Below are positions 32,441 to 41,367 of a stretch of DNA of 64,000 bases, one piece after another. The stretch lies in contig NZ_CAXHZL010000006.1 of NCBI RefSeq assembly GCF_964022235.1, positions 158,922 to 222,921 of the forward strand, given 5' to 3'. Positions within the stretch are counted from its first letter, which is position 1, and every line of letters starts with the position of its first letter. The translations under genes and the position numbers were made by a program. The notes under the pieces were generated by a model. That model did no database searches and was not told where the DNA came from. It saw nothing but the letters and a program-made list of their open reading frames with translations. The DNA is from Limimaricola sp964022235. Lineage in GTDB: Bacteria; Pseudomonadota; Alphaproteobacteria; Rhodobacterales; Rhodobacteraceae.

Positions 32441-33787
32441 ATGACAGATACACTCGATCTCATCGTCGTCGGTGCGGGCATGGCCGGTATCGCGGCGGCC
32501 AAGAAATGCGCCAAGGCAGGCTGGTCCGTCGCCATCGTCGACGTGCTTCCCTATGGCGGCACCTGCGCGCTCAGGGGCTGCGACCCAAAGAAGATGCTGC
32601 GCGCCGGGGCCGAAGCAGTCGACGCCGCGCGGCTGCTTTCAGGCAAGGGCGTCGCGGGCGAGGCCCGAATCGATTGGCCCGCGCTGATGAAGCACAAGGA
32701 GAGCTTCACCGACCCGGTGCCCGAGAGCATGGAGGACGGGCTGAAAGAGGCGGGCGTGCGCACGCTGCACGGTCGCGCGCGCTTCACGGGCAAGGACCGG
32801 ATCAAGATCGATGGCCATGACGAGATCGCCTTTCGTCACGCACTGATCGCCACGGGTGCCAAGCCGCGCCCGCTGGATCTGCCCGGGGCGGAGCGGATGA
32901 TCGACAGCACCGACTTCCTGAACCTCAAGGAGTTGCCCAAGCGCATCGCATTTGTCGGCGGTGGCTACATCTCGTTCGAGTTCGCGCATATCGCGGCACG
33001 GGCGGGCGCAGAGGTGACGATCCTCGATCATGGCGCGCGGCAACTCAAGATGTTCGATCCCGACCTTGTCGACATGCTGCTTGCCCGCAGCCGTGCCGCC
33101 GGGATCGAGATCATCGCCGAAGCGACGCCCGAGCGGATCGAGGCGACGGACGAGACAGAGTGCGTGACCTATGCCAAGAACGGCCAAAGCCACCAGCTCG
33201 AAACCGATCTTGTGGTTCATGGCGCGGGCCGGGTGCCTGCGGTCGATCACCTCGACCTCGCCGCCGCCGGGATCGAGACCGAGGATGGCGGCGTGAAGGT
33301 GACACCCTGGCTGCAATCTTCATCGAACCCCCGCGTCTTTGCTGCAGGCGACGCCGCCGCATCGCCGGGCAAGCCGCTGACCCCGGTCGCCGTGTTCGAG
33401 GGCAAGATCGCGGCGTCGAACATGCTCAAGGACAAGCAGGTGGAGCCGGATTATACTGGCGTGCCGAGCGTGGTCTTCACCATTCCCGAACTGGCCCGCG
33501 TCGGCCTACTCGAAGCCGAGGCGCGCGCTGCCGGAGACGTCGAGGTATCGTTCACCGACACCTCCGGCTGGTTCTCTCAAAAGCGGCGCGGTGAGAGCCA
33601 TGCCGGCGCCAAGATCATCACCGGCAAAGACGGCATGATCCTCGGCGCGCATTTGTTCGGGCCGGATTACGCGGAGCTGATCAATTTCTTCTCGCTGGCG
33701 ATCAAGCTCGGCCTGACCGCGCAACAGCTCAAGGCCATGCCTGCCGCCTATCCGACGGCGGCCTCGGATGTGGGATCGATGTTCTGA
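32441..33787 (+). CDS. FAD-dependent disulfide-reductase-like protein lacking the catalytic His-Glu pair
   Basis: A 448-residue relative of glutathione reductase and MerA. It has FAD motif VVGAGMAGIAAA (about 9-20), redox pair GTCALRGC (Cys42, Cys47), second Rossmann motif FVGGGYISFE and FAAGDAAASPG. At the C-terminus the usual His-Pro-Thr with nearby Glu is replaced by AYPTAASD, so the proton-relay His is missing. The substrate is unknown; reduction of a metal-thiol or low-molecular disulfide would fit its place after the mer genes. It begins 44 bases after the membrane protein gene. Confidence 0.8.
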   Translation: MTDTLDLIVVGAGMAGIAAAKKCAKAGWSVAIVDVLPYGGTCALRGCDPKKMLRAGAEAVDAARLLSGKGVAGEARIDWPALMKHKESFTDPVPESMEDGLKEAGVRTLHGRARFTGKDRIKIDGHDEIAFRHALIATGAKPRPLDLPGAERMIDSTDFLNLKELPKRIAFVGGGYISFEFAHIAARAGAEVTILDHGARQLKMFDPDLVDMLLARSRAAGIEIIAEATPERIEATDETECVTYAKNGQSHQLETDLVVHGAGRVPAVDHLDLAAAGIETEDGGVKVTPWLQSSSNPRVFAAGDAAASPGKPLTPVAVFEGKIAASNMLKDKQVEPDYTGVPSVVFTIPELARVGLLEAEARAAGDVEVSFTDTSGWFSQKRRGESHAGAKIITGKDGMILGAHLFGPDYAELINFFSLAIKLGLTAQQLKAMPAAYPTAASDVGSMF

Positions 33788-33977
33788 CGGCTAGGGCCTT
33801 TGGCTTCGTGGTGCGCGACCATCGAAGGTCCGGCTTTTGTGGCGCTTACCGGATCTGCGAAGCTGCCTCGTCCCGGCAATAGGCCGCAGCCAACGCCACA
33901 TGTCGGGGTGATGGGCACCGGGGGAACCTCTATTCCAGCCGTTGCTTGTCCTTCGACAAACGTCAGGGAGAGTGACG

Positions 33978-35510
33978 ATGACACATGGAAAAGATGGTCC
34001 GCCGACCACGACGGATGCAGGTATTCGCGTTCAAAGTGATGAACACTCGCTAACCGTGGGACCGGATGGTCCGATTGTCCTGCACGACCACTATCTTCTT
34101 GAACAGATGGCAAACTTCAACCGGGAACGCATCCCGGAGCGCCAGCCTCACGCCAAGGGAGCCGGGGCCTTCGGACGGTTCGAGACGACGCAGGATGTAT
34201 CACGTTTTACCAAGGCCAGGGTCTTTCAGCCCGGCGCGACATGCGACGTGCTCGTTCGTTTCTCGACCGTCGCAGGCGAACGCGGCAGCCCTGACACGTG
34301 GCGAGACCCGCGCGGCTTTTCGGTCAAGATGTACACCGAAGACGGCAACTTCGACATGGTGGGAAACAACACGCCCATCTTCTTCATTCGCGACCCGTTG
34401 AAGTTCCAGCATTTCATCCGCAGCCAGAAACGCCGCGCCGACAACGACATGCGCGACCACGACATGCAGTGGGATTTCTGGACGCTATCACCCGAGAGCG
34501 CGCATCAGGTGGCCTATCTCATGGGGGATAGGGGCATTCCAAAAACTTGGCGTGAGATGAATGGCTATTCGAGCCATACCTATTCGCTGGTGAACGCGGA
34601 GAGCGAGAAATTCTGGGTGAAGTTTCATTTTCACACCGATCAGGGGGACGGAAACGCCTATCTGGGCCAGGATGAGGCTGACAAGCTGGCGGGAAGCGAT
34701 GGGGATTATCACCGCCGCGATCTCTTCAACGCGATCCAAGGTGGCGACCACCCGAGCTGGACGTTGAAATGGCAGATCATGCCTTATGAGGACGCCAAGA
34801 CCTATAACATCAATCCCTTCGATCTGACGAAGGTATGGCCACATTCGGATTACCCGCTGATCGAGGTTGGAAAGCTGACCTTGGATCGCAACCCGACGGA
34901 CTTCCACACCGAGATCGAGCAGGCGGCGTTCGAGCCGAACAACATGGTGCCGGGCGTCGGATTGTCGCCGGACAAGATGTTGCTGGCGCGCGGGTTCTCC
35001 TATGCGGACGCGCATCGCGCCCGGCTTGGCGTGAACTACAAGCAGATCCCCGTGAACAAGGCGCAAAGCCCGGTCCACAGCTATTCCAAGGATGGCGCTG
35101 GCCGGACCGAGAAGGCCTCGGACCCGGTTTACGCGCCCAATTCCTATGGTGGTCCCACAGCACAGCCCGACCCGCGCGGCGAGGCTGGCCTGTGGCACGC
35201 GGATGGGGAGATGGTGCGCCAGGCCTACACCTTGCGGAAGGACGACGATGATTGGAGCCAGGCGGGCAAATTGGTCCGCGAGGTGATGGACGACGCGGCG
35301 CGCGAGCGTCTCGTGATGAACGTCGCCGGGCATCTGTGCGACGGGGTCAGCGAGAAGGTGCTGCAACGCGCCTTCGCGTACTGGCGCAACATCGACGCTG
35401 ACACCGGCAACAAGATCGAAGCCAAGGTGCGCGAGAAGCTGGGCGGAGTGTCGAATGCGCCGGGTCTTGCATCCGCCGAGAGCATTAGCGGCAAGAGCGC
35501 GGCGGAATAG
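33978..35510 (+). CDS. katA: Monofunctional haem catalase
   Basis: A 510-residue clade-3-like small-subunit catalase breaking down hydrogen peroxide. The distal region has VRFSTVAGERGSPDTWRD with Asn in the MVGNNTPIFF motif. The proximal haem ligand Tyr lies in RGFSYADAHRARLG, where most catalases have RLFSYPDTHRHRLG. The C-terminal tail has no flavodoxin-like extension. ATG 33978 with GGGAGAGTGACG upstream gives the family start. It lies 190 bases after the FAD protein and so probably has its own promoter; a strong hairpin follows the stop. Confidence 0.94.
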   Translation: MTHGKDGPPTTTDAGIRVQSDEHSLTVGPDGPIVLHDHYLLEQMANFNRERIPERQPHAKGAGAFGRFETTQDVSRFTKARVFQPGATCDVLVRFSTVAGERGSPDTWRDPRGFSVKMYTEDGNFDMVGNNTPIFFIRDPLKFQHFIRSQKRRADNDMRDHDMQWDFWTLSPESAHQVAYLMGDRGIPKTWREMNGYSSHTYSLVNAESEKFWVKFHFHTDQGDGNAYLGQDEADKLAGSDGDYHRRDLFNAIQGGDHPSWTLKWQIMPYEDAKTYNINPFDLTKVWPHSDYPLIEVGKLTLDRNPTDFHTEIEQAAFEPNNMVPGVGLSPDKMLLARGFSYADAHRARLGVNYKQIPVNKAQSPVHSYSKDGAGRTEKASDPVYAPNSYGGPTAQPDPRGEAGLWHADGEMVRQAYTLRKDDDDWSQAGKLVREVMDDAARERLVMNVAGHLCDGVSEKVLQRAFAYWRNIDADTGNKIEAKVREKLGGVSNAPGLASAESISGKSAAE

Positions 35511-35524
35511 ACGCGACCTGCGCA

Positions 35525-35545
35525 GGCGGGGCACTCGGCCCCGCC
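35525..35545 (+). terminator. Terminator hairpin after katA
   Basis: GGCGGGGC (35525-35532) pairs with GCCCCGCC (35538-35545) around a 5-base loop, 15 bases after the katA stop, followed by ATTAT. It is a plausible intrinsic terminator. Confidence 0.65.
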
Positions 35546-35596
35546 ATTATCTCTGCGTAGCCACGTCCCAGACATTGGCGTCCTGCCGGAATGACC

Positions 35597-35627
35597 GATC
35601 CTGAGCGCTTTATGGGCGCTCGGGATC
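35597..35627. terminator. Second hairpin in the katA/ABC convergent gap
   Basis: GATCCTGAGCGC (35597-35608) pairs with GCGCTCGGGATC (35616-35627), 12 pairs with a single G-T wobble, loop of 7. It lies mid-way in the 283-base region between convergent genes and could stop transcription from either side. The rest of the gap shows only a weaker 5-bp hairpin at 35719-35732. Confidence 0.5.
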
Positions 35628-35793
35628 ACTGCCGATCCGGCCTCGATGGGCCGACTTTGACCGCCTATGCCCGTCACCAATAAGCGGTCGAGCAATCAGC
35701 TCCGCGGGGCCAGTGAATAGGCGGATTCGCCTGCCGCGACGTCCAATGCCCTTTTCAACGTCGCCTCGACATAGCCGCTGGCAGCGAGGGGCC

Positions 35794-36525
35794 TCAGCCG
35801 ACGCGGCGCAGGAAGCGCTGCAACCGCTCGTCCTGCGGTGCGTCCAGCAGCTTGTCTGGCGGACCAACTTCAACGATCCGGCCACCATCCATGAAGACGA
35901 CCCGATCTGCGATCTCGCGAGCGAATTGCATCTCATGCGTGACGATCAGCATGGTCTGGCGCTGCTGTGCCACGCGCCGCATGAGTTCGAGCACCTCGCC
36001 GACCCATTCCGGATCGAGGGCGGAGGTTGGTTCGTCGAACAGCATCAGATCGGCGCCGATCGCCATCGCACGACCGATCCCGACGCGTTGCTGCTGACCC
36101 CCGGACAGGGCCGAGGGGTAACTGTCGGCCTTCTCGGCAAGGCCGGTTTCGGCCAGCACTGCGAGGGCGCGACGCGCGGCCTCGTCTCGTGGGTGCCCCT
36201 GCACCGTGACGAGCGCCTCCATGATGTTCTCCTTCGCCGTCTTGTTGGCAAAAAGAGCGTAGTTCTGAAACACGAAGGCGGTCGCCCGCCGCAAGGCCAA
36301 GATGTCGTGCTTGGTTGCACGGGCGGCATCCACGCTCACGTGACCCACCTTGATCGTTCCGGCGTCTGGCCGGTCAAGAAAGTTCACGCAGCGCAGCAGC
36401 GTCGATTTGCCGGTGCCTGAGGGGCCGATGATGACGACGCGCTCGCCGTCGGCAATATCGAGATCGATCCCGTCGAGCACCGGGGTGCCGCCGAAGCGTT
36501 TCGTGAGACCACGGATCGAGATCAT
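35794..36525 (-). CDS. Polar amino acid ABC transporter, ATP-binding protein
   Basis: A 243-residue ATPase with Walker A GPSGTGKST (about 34-42), Q-loop FVFQNYALF, signature ALSGGQQQR (about 145-153), Walker B LMLFDEPTSALD and the switch His in VTHEM. It is closest in character to GlnQ/TcyN-type transporters for polar amino acids or cystine. Its start overlaps the permease stop by 4 bases. It is the last gene of the three-gene operon. Confidence 0.9.
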   Translation of the reverse strand: MISIRGLTKRFGGTPVLDGIDLDIADGERVVIIGPSGTGKSTLLRCVNFLDRPDAGTIKVGHVSVDAARATKHDILALRRATAFVFQNYALFANKTAKENIMEALVTVQGHPRDEAARRALAVLAETGLAEKADSYPSALSGGQQQRVGIGRAMAIGADLMLFDEPTSALDPEWVGEVLELMRRVAQQRQTMLIVTHEMQFAREIADRVVFMDGGRIVEVGPPDKLLDAPQDERLQRFLRRVG

Positions 36526-37196
36526 CGTGCATAGGCCTTGTTGAGATGGGTTTCGAGCCGCTTCTGCCCTTGGCTCAAGGTCTCGACGATGACCCAGTAG
36601 AGGATTGCCACGACGAGGAACGCCTCGAAATAAAGGAAGCTGCCGGAGGCCTCTTTTTGCGTCGCGCCCATCATCTCAGTCACCCCGAGCGTAAAGGCGA
36701 GAGACGTGCCCTTGATCATGTCGATAAAGTAGTTGACCAGCGTCGGCGCCGCGATCCGGCCCGCCTGCGGCAGCACGATCCGGCGCATCATCTGCGCCTG
36801 CGTCATGCCGATACTTTGCGCCGCCTCCCACTGGCTGCGGTCGACACCGGTGATCGCCGCGCGGATCGCCTCGGCCATATAGGCCGAGAAATGCAGCGTC
36901 AGACCCATGATCGCGGCCGTCACCCCGTTGATCTGGGTGAGGAACGAAACCACCTGCGGCAGCCCGTAATAAAAGAGGAAAAGCTGAACCAGCAGCGGCG
37001 TGCCGCGGAAGAAGCTGATGAACAGCACGACCAGCCAGTCCAGCCCGGGGACGCGGATTACCCGCTCCACCGCAAGCAATGAGGCAAGCACCAGCGCACA
37101 GACCATGGCCACTGCCGCCATGAAAAGCGTCAGCGGCACATAGCCGAGGATCACGGGCACGAGGCCCAGCATGTAGTCGATGTCGAGCGCTGGCAC
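36522..37196 (-). CDS. Polar amino acid ABC transporter, permease
   Basis: A 224-residue HisM/GlnP-type permease with about five membrane segments. The EAA loop YMAEAIRAAITGVDRSQWEAAQSIGMT (start about residue 105) contacts the ATPase. A single permease gene suggests a homodimer. It starts 8 bases after the substrate-binding protein gene. Confidence 0.9.
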   Translation of the reverse strand: MPALDIDYMLGLVPVILGYVPLTLFMAAVAMVCALVLASLLAVERVIRVPGLDWLVVLFISFFRGTPLLVQLFLFYYGLPQVVSFLTQINGVTAAIMGLTLHFSAYMAEAIRAAITGVDRSQWEAAQSIGMTQAQMMRRIVLPQAGRIAAPTLVNYFIDMIKGTSLAFTLGVTEMMGATQKEASGSFLYFEAFLVVAILYWVIVETLSQGQKRLETHLNKAYAR

Positions 37197-37204
37197 GGGT
37201 CAGT

Positions 37205-37972
37205 TCACTCGGCTTCGACCGAGGGGGAGGTGATGTCGCTGTCGAACCATTTCTGCGAGATCTCCGACAGGGTGCCGTCCTCCCTCAGTACGGTCAGCGC
37301 CGCGTCTACCCGATCGCGCAGGCTGCGGCCCTCTTCGGTATCGCCAAACGGAAGGGCGTTGCGGATTTCGGAAAACGGTGCGCCGGCCAATTGCAGCGGC
37401 AGCGGGCTTTCCTTGATCACTTGGGCCGAAGAGACCCGGTCCATCACGAAGGCATCGACCCGGCCAAGCGCGGTGTCCTGCTCGATGTTGGTCTCGTAGG
37501 TCCGGATTTCGATCTCGTCTGCAAAGGGAAGGTCGCGCAGAAGCTGCTCGAAGTTCGAACCGAGGTTGACGGCGACCGTCTTGCCACGCAGGTCCTCGAC
37601 ACCGCCGATGTCGTCGTTGCCCGCCTTCGTGACGACCTGAGCCCCGTCGATCACGTAAGGCTGGGTGAAGACGAAGGCCGCCTCCCGTTCGGGGGTGATG
37701 GTGATCTGGTTGGCGATCGTGTCGATCCGTCCGGCGTCCAACGCGCCGATCAGTCCCGAAAACGACATGGTCTCGAACGCGATGTCGAGCCCGGCTTCTT
37801 CACCGACCGCGTTCATCACATCGACCTCAAAGCCCTGCAGCACGTCCTGACGCACGAAGGTGAAGGGGAAATACCCGCCAGACATGCCGACGCGCAGCGT
37901 CTCGCTCTCCTGCGCAGACGCGGCACCGGACAGACCGATCGTCGCGGCAATAACCATTCTCAGCATCTTCAA
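37205..37972 (-). CDS. Polar amino acid (possibly cystine) ABC transporter, binding protein
   Basis: A 255-residue periplasmic binding protein (signal peptide about 1-20) of the family-3 type. Conserved segments are LRVGMSGGYFPFTFV, GFEVDVMNAVGEEAGL and IDTIANQITITPERE. The GGYFPFTF and NQITITPER patterns resemble cystine-binding proteins, but the ligand is a guess. It is first in the operon; the 286 bases upstream (37973-38258) hold no clear gene. Confidence 0.88.
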   Translation of the reverse strand: MKMLRMVIAATIGLSGAASAQESETLRVGMSGGYFPFTFVRQDVLQGFEVDVMNAVGEEAGLDIAFETMSFSGLIGALDAGRIDTIANQITITPEREAAFVFTQPYVIDGAQVVTKAGNDDIGGVEDLRGKTVAVNLGSNFEQLLRDLPFADEIEIRTYETNIEQDTALGRVDAFVMDRVSSAQVIKESPLPLQLAGAPFSEIRNALPFGDTEEGRSLRDRVDAALTVLREDGTLSEISQKWFDSDITSPSVEAE

Positions 37973-38258
37973 GCTCCTGTTCGTACCAGAGCCGATACCT
38001 GCCTCCTCGCGGCCCGGCCTTCAACGCCCCCGGCCAAATAAGAGCGAATGTCCGGGCGGTGAGGATCGCGACGGAACAACGTTCGTTCCCATGCCGCTGC
38101 CTGAAGGTTCCTGTTCCGGACCGGCCGCGCCGCAACGGTCCACTCTGGTGCCGATGGGCATGGCTGCCGCGCACGTGGCCCGTCCCCGAGGCGGCATCGA
38201 CGGGCGCATGGCCGGTCGAGCTGCCCTGAGACAGGATGGCCCGCGATGGTGCAGCCGA

Positions 38259-39038
38259 TCAGACGGTGGTGCCGAGGCTGCCCTCCAGCGTCGCCAGTTC
38301 CTGACCGCCCGCCATCATGTCCTGCAGTTCCTCGGGGGTGATCTCGCCGCGCTTGGCGGTGCCATAAGTGCGGCCTCGGTTCAGCACCGTGAAGCGGTCG
38401 CCTACCGCCATGGCGTGGCGCACGTTGTGGGTGATGAAGACCACCGCCACGCCTTGCTTGCGCACCTTGTCGATGGTGGCGAGCACGTTGGCGGTCTGAC
38501 GCACGCCCAAGGCGGAGGTCGGCTCGTCTAGGATCAGCACGCGGGCGCCGAAATGCACGGCGCGGGCGATGGCAACGGTCTGGCGCTCGCCGCCGGACAG
38601 AGTGCCGACGGCCTGGTCGGGCCCGCGCAACACGATGCCCATCTTTTCCATCTCGGTCATCGTGGTCCGGTTGGCGAGATCGTGGTCGAAGAAGGAAAAG
38701 GGCCCAATCTTGCGTACCGGCTCGTTGCCCATGAAGAAGTTGCGGCTCACCGACATCAGCGGGATCATCGCGAGATGCTGGTGCACGGTGGCGATCCCGG
38801 CCGCGATGGCGTCGCGCGGATCGGCAAAGTGCATGTCGCGGCCCTCGAACAGGATCTCGCCGCGGGTCGGTTTGTGCACGCCCGAGAGCGTCTTGATGAA
38901 GGTCGACTTGCCCGCTCCGTTGTCGCCGAGAAGGCAGTGGCATTCGCCGGCGTGGATGTCGACCGAGACGCCTGCGAGCGCGATGACCGAGCCGAAGTGC
39001 TTTTCGATGTTCTTCATCTGGATCAGGGGGTCGGCCAT
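38259..39038 (-). CDS. Sugar (probably myo-inositol) ABC transporter, ATP-binding protein
   Basis: A 259-residue ATPase of the single-domain FrcA type (half of an RbsA). Walker A is GDNGAGKST (about 38-46), the signature GTLSGGERQT, Walker B LILDEPTSALG and switch His ITHNVRHA. With the next two genes it forms an importer whose setting in the iol regulon implies inositol. It lies one base downstream of the permease gene. Confidence 0.9.
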   Translation of the reverse strand: MADPLIQMKNIEKHFGSVIALAGVSVDIHAGECHCLLGDNGAGKSTFIKTLSGVHKPTRGEILFEGRDMHFADPRDAIAAGIATVHQHLAMIPLMSVSRNFFMGNEPVRKIGPFSFFDHDLANRTTMTEMEKMGIVLRGPDQAVGTLSGGERQTVAIARAVHFGARVLILDEPTSALGVRQTANVLATIDKVRKQGVAVVFITHNVRHAMAVGDRFTVLNRGRTYGTAKRGEITPEELQDMMAGGQELATLEGSLGTTV

Positions 39039-39039
39039 C

Positions 39040-40158
39040 TCAGCGCTCTCCAGTGATGATGCGGCGGATATAGGTGTTGAGGATCACGGCGAAGAGCAGG
39101 ATCACCCCGAGGAACACCCGGAACAGCGAGCTTTCGACGCCCGCGAAGAACAGCCCTTGCTGGACTACGCCGAAGATCAGCGCGCCAAGCGCCGCCCCGA
39201 TGACCGAGCCGTAGCCGCCGGTCAGAAGCGCACCGCCGATGACCACGGCGATGATCGCCTCAAATTCCTTCAGAAGGCCCCGATCGGCCCCGGCCGAGCC
39301 GAACTCCATCACCTGGCAGGCGGCGAAGACCGTGGCGCAGAAGGCGGTGAACATGAACATGGTGATCTTGACCCGGTTGACCGGCACGCCCGAGTTGCGC
39401 GCGGCCTCTGCGTCGCCGCCGGCGGCAAAGATCCAGTTGCCGAAGCGGGTGCGCGTCAACATCACATGGCCCACCACGACGAGGCCTAGCGCCCAGACGA
39501 TCAGCATCGGAATGCCGTCGACCACCGGCTCTCCGGCGCGGGTGCCGCGTTCGAAGGTGGAGATGATCCCGGCTTCGCCCATCCAGGTAAAGAGCCCCTT
39601 GCCGATGGTGCCGCCGAAGAGATTGGCGAGCCAGTCGCCCTCGGCCGCTTCGCGGATGCCGCCGATGATGGTCTTGCGCTCGATGGTCTGCGGAAGAAAG
39701 ATCGTGAAGCCGCGCAGGATGAACAGGAAGGCCAGCGTCACGATGAAGCTGGGCAGCCCGGTGCGCACGACGATGAAGCCGTTGAGCGCGCCGATCGCGA
39801 TGCACAGCGCGAAGGTCACGAGGATCGCGATCCACATCGGCCAGCCCAGGGTGACGCCGAAGATGGCGATCATCATGCCCGCAAAGCCGATCATCGAGCC
39901 GACGCTGAGGTCGAACTCGCCCGCGATCATCAAGAGGCAGGCGCCAACGGCGATGATCATGAACTGCGCCGAGACGACCGACCAGTTCATGATGCCCTGG
40001 CTGTTGAACATGCCGCTGTCGAAGGCGAAGAGGCCGAAGAAGACGAATACCGCCACGGTGCCGACGATGCCGCCCAGTTCGGGGCGGATCAGCGCGCGGC
40101 GCATCGGTGAAATCTGTTTGACTCGCTCGTCCATCACGAGCTGCGGTGTGTCTGCCAT
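39040..40158 (-). CDS. Sugar (probably myo-inositol) ABC transporter, permease
   Basis: A 372-residue RbsC-type permease with about ten membrane segments; GEFDLSVGSMIGFAGM and NAIIAVVIGG-like sequence (FEAIIAVVIGGALLTGGYGSVIG) are typical. The frame stays open far upstream into the binding-protein gene, but the start at 40158 (MADTPQLVMDERVK) follows the end of that gene and fits the family. It is the middle gene of the operon. Confidence 0.9.
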   Translation of the reverse strand: MADTPQLVMDERVKQISPMRRALIRPELGGIVGTVAVFVFFGLFAFDSGMFNSQGIMNWSVVSAQFMIIAVGACLLMIAGEFDLSVGSMIGFAGMMIAIFGVTLGWPMWIAILVTFALCIAIGALNGFIVVRTGLPSFIVTLAFLFILRGFTIFLPQTIERKTIIGGIREAAEGDWLANLFGGTIGKGLFTWMGEAGIISTFERGTRAGEPVVDGIPMLIVWALGLVVVGHVMLTRTRFGNWIFAAGGDAEAARNSGVPVNRVKITMFMFTAFCATVFAACQVMEFGSAGADRGLLKEFEAIIAVVIGGALLTGGYGSVIGAALGALIFGVVQQGLFFAGVESSLFRVFLGVILLFAVILNTYIRRIITGER

Positions 40159-40229
40159 GGCCCACTGACTCCGGGAAATCGTTTGAAGGACGGGGGCGGC
40201 GCGAGGGGAGGGGGCCGCCCCCGTGACGC

Positions 40230-41177
40230 TCAGCGGTATTCGCCGGCGAACTTCTCGACCATCTCCAGCGCGTCGGCGGTCACGAAGCCGGGGCCGGAGT
40301 TGATGTTGTTGCCGGGCAGCACGCCGTAGCGGTGGTAGTTGGTCATCACCACGACGGGCAGGTAGGCCTGCAAGAAGGGCTGCTGGTCGATGCCCCAATT
40401 GATGATGCCGTCCTTGATGCCCTCCACGATCTCGGCGCCCAGATCGAAGGTACCGAAGTAGATGTCGCCAGCCATGCCGATCTCGTCGAGCGCGAGAAGC
40501 GTCGGGTCGGCCGAGGTCGGCCCGAGCGTCAGCACCGCGTCGGTGTCGGGGTTTGACGAGAGGTAGGCCTGCACCCGGTTCTTGATCTCGGCAGGATCCT
40601 GACCGCTGTCGATCATCTGGTCGCCGAGCTCGATGCCCAAGCCATCGGCAAAGCCCTGGCAGCGCTCGCTCGAGGCGGGCGAGCTGATGTAGTGGTTCAC
40701 GCACAGAAAGCTGCCGACGCCGTCATCCTTGGCGCGCTGACCTGCGGCGAGGCCCGCGTCGTATTCGGGCTGACCCACATACATGAGCGCGCCCAGCTCG
40801 CGCGCCTGCTCCGGCGTGCCAGAGTTCATGATGATCACGTCGACGCCGCTGTCGACCGCCGAGCGGATCGGACCGGAGAGCACGTCGTAATCCGCAAGGG
40901 TGGTGATGATGCCGTCTGGGCCACTTGCGGCGGCCTGCTCGATGATCCGCGCCATGTCGGCGAGATCGCCGGTCGGCGGGTTGCGGTACTCCACCTCGAC
41001 ATCCATCTGATCGCCCGCCAGCGCGATGGCGTTCTTGATGGTGTTCCACCAGCTGTCGCTGTCGGGGGCATGGCTGACCAGAATGTATTTCTCACCCTCG
41101 GCCTGCGCGGCGGTGGTGGCGATCAGCGGCGTGGCGGCGACGGTCGCAGCCAGCATCAGCTTGTGCATCGGTGTCAT
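40230..41177 (-). CDS. Sugar (probably myo-inositol) ABC transporter, binding protein
   Basis: A 315-residue periplasmic binding protein (signal peptide about 1-26) of the ribose/LacI-like type. It shows ILVSHAPDSDSWWNTIKNAI, ARIIEQAAASGPDGIITTLAD and YVGQPEYDAGLAAGQRAK. ATG 41177 has GGGAGAGAGAAG upstream. It is divergent from the LacI regulator gene, with a perfect palindrome in the gap. Confidence 0.88.
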   Translation of the reverse strand: MTPMHKLMLAATVAATPLIATTAAQAEGEKYILVSHAPDSDSWWNTIKNAIALAGDQMDVEVEYRNPPTGDLADMARIIEQAAASGPDGIITTLADYDVLSGPIRSAVDSGVDVIIMNSGTPEQARELGALMYVGQPEYDAGLAAGQRAKDDGVGSFLCVNHYISSPASSERCQGFADGLGIELGDQMIDSGQDPAEIKNRVQAYLSSNPDTDAVLTLGPTSADPTLLALDEIGMAGDIYFGTFDLGAEIVEGIKDGIINWGIDQQPFLQAYLPVVVMTNYHRYGVLPGNNINSGPGFVTADALEMVEKFAGEYR

Positions 41178-41272
41178 CGGCTTCTCTCTCCCTGTTGCAC
41201 TCGGTGTCGTCTCGAAAGAGCGGTCCTCCACCAGCCCTTCGAGTCAGAGTTAGAGCACAGGTGATTGATTTA

Positions 41273-41286
41273 TGCAACCGGTTGCA
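41273..41286. promoter_or_regulatory. LacI-type operator TGCAACCGGTTGCA (site 1)
   Basis: A perfect 14-bp palindrome with a CCGG centre, typical of LacI-family operators, in the 190-base gap between the ABC transporter operon and the divergent LacI gene. The same core occurs at 45683-45702. Confidence 0.8.
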
Positions 41287-41367
41287 AAAACCTCTGCCGG
41301 AACTCATGCTGTTCCTGATCGTATCATGGGGTAGGTAGTGAAATCGCAGCATGGGAGGCGGGGTGGA

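Noticed and set aside
32441..33787. Calling this a second mercuric reductase
   Set aside because: It lacks the C-terminal vicinal cysteines and the catalytic His region of MerA.
40159..40704. N-terminal extension of the sugar permease into the binding-protein gene
   Set aside because: The extension is an out-of-frame reading of the binding protein; the family start lies at 40158.
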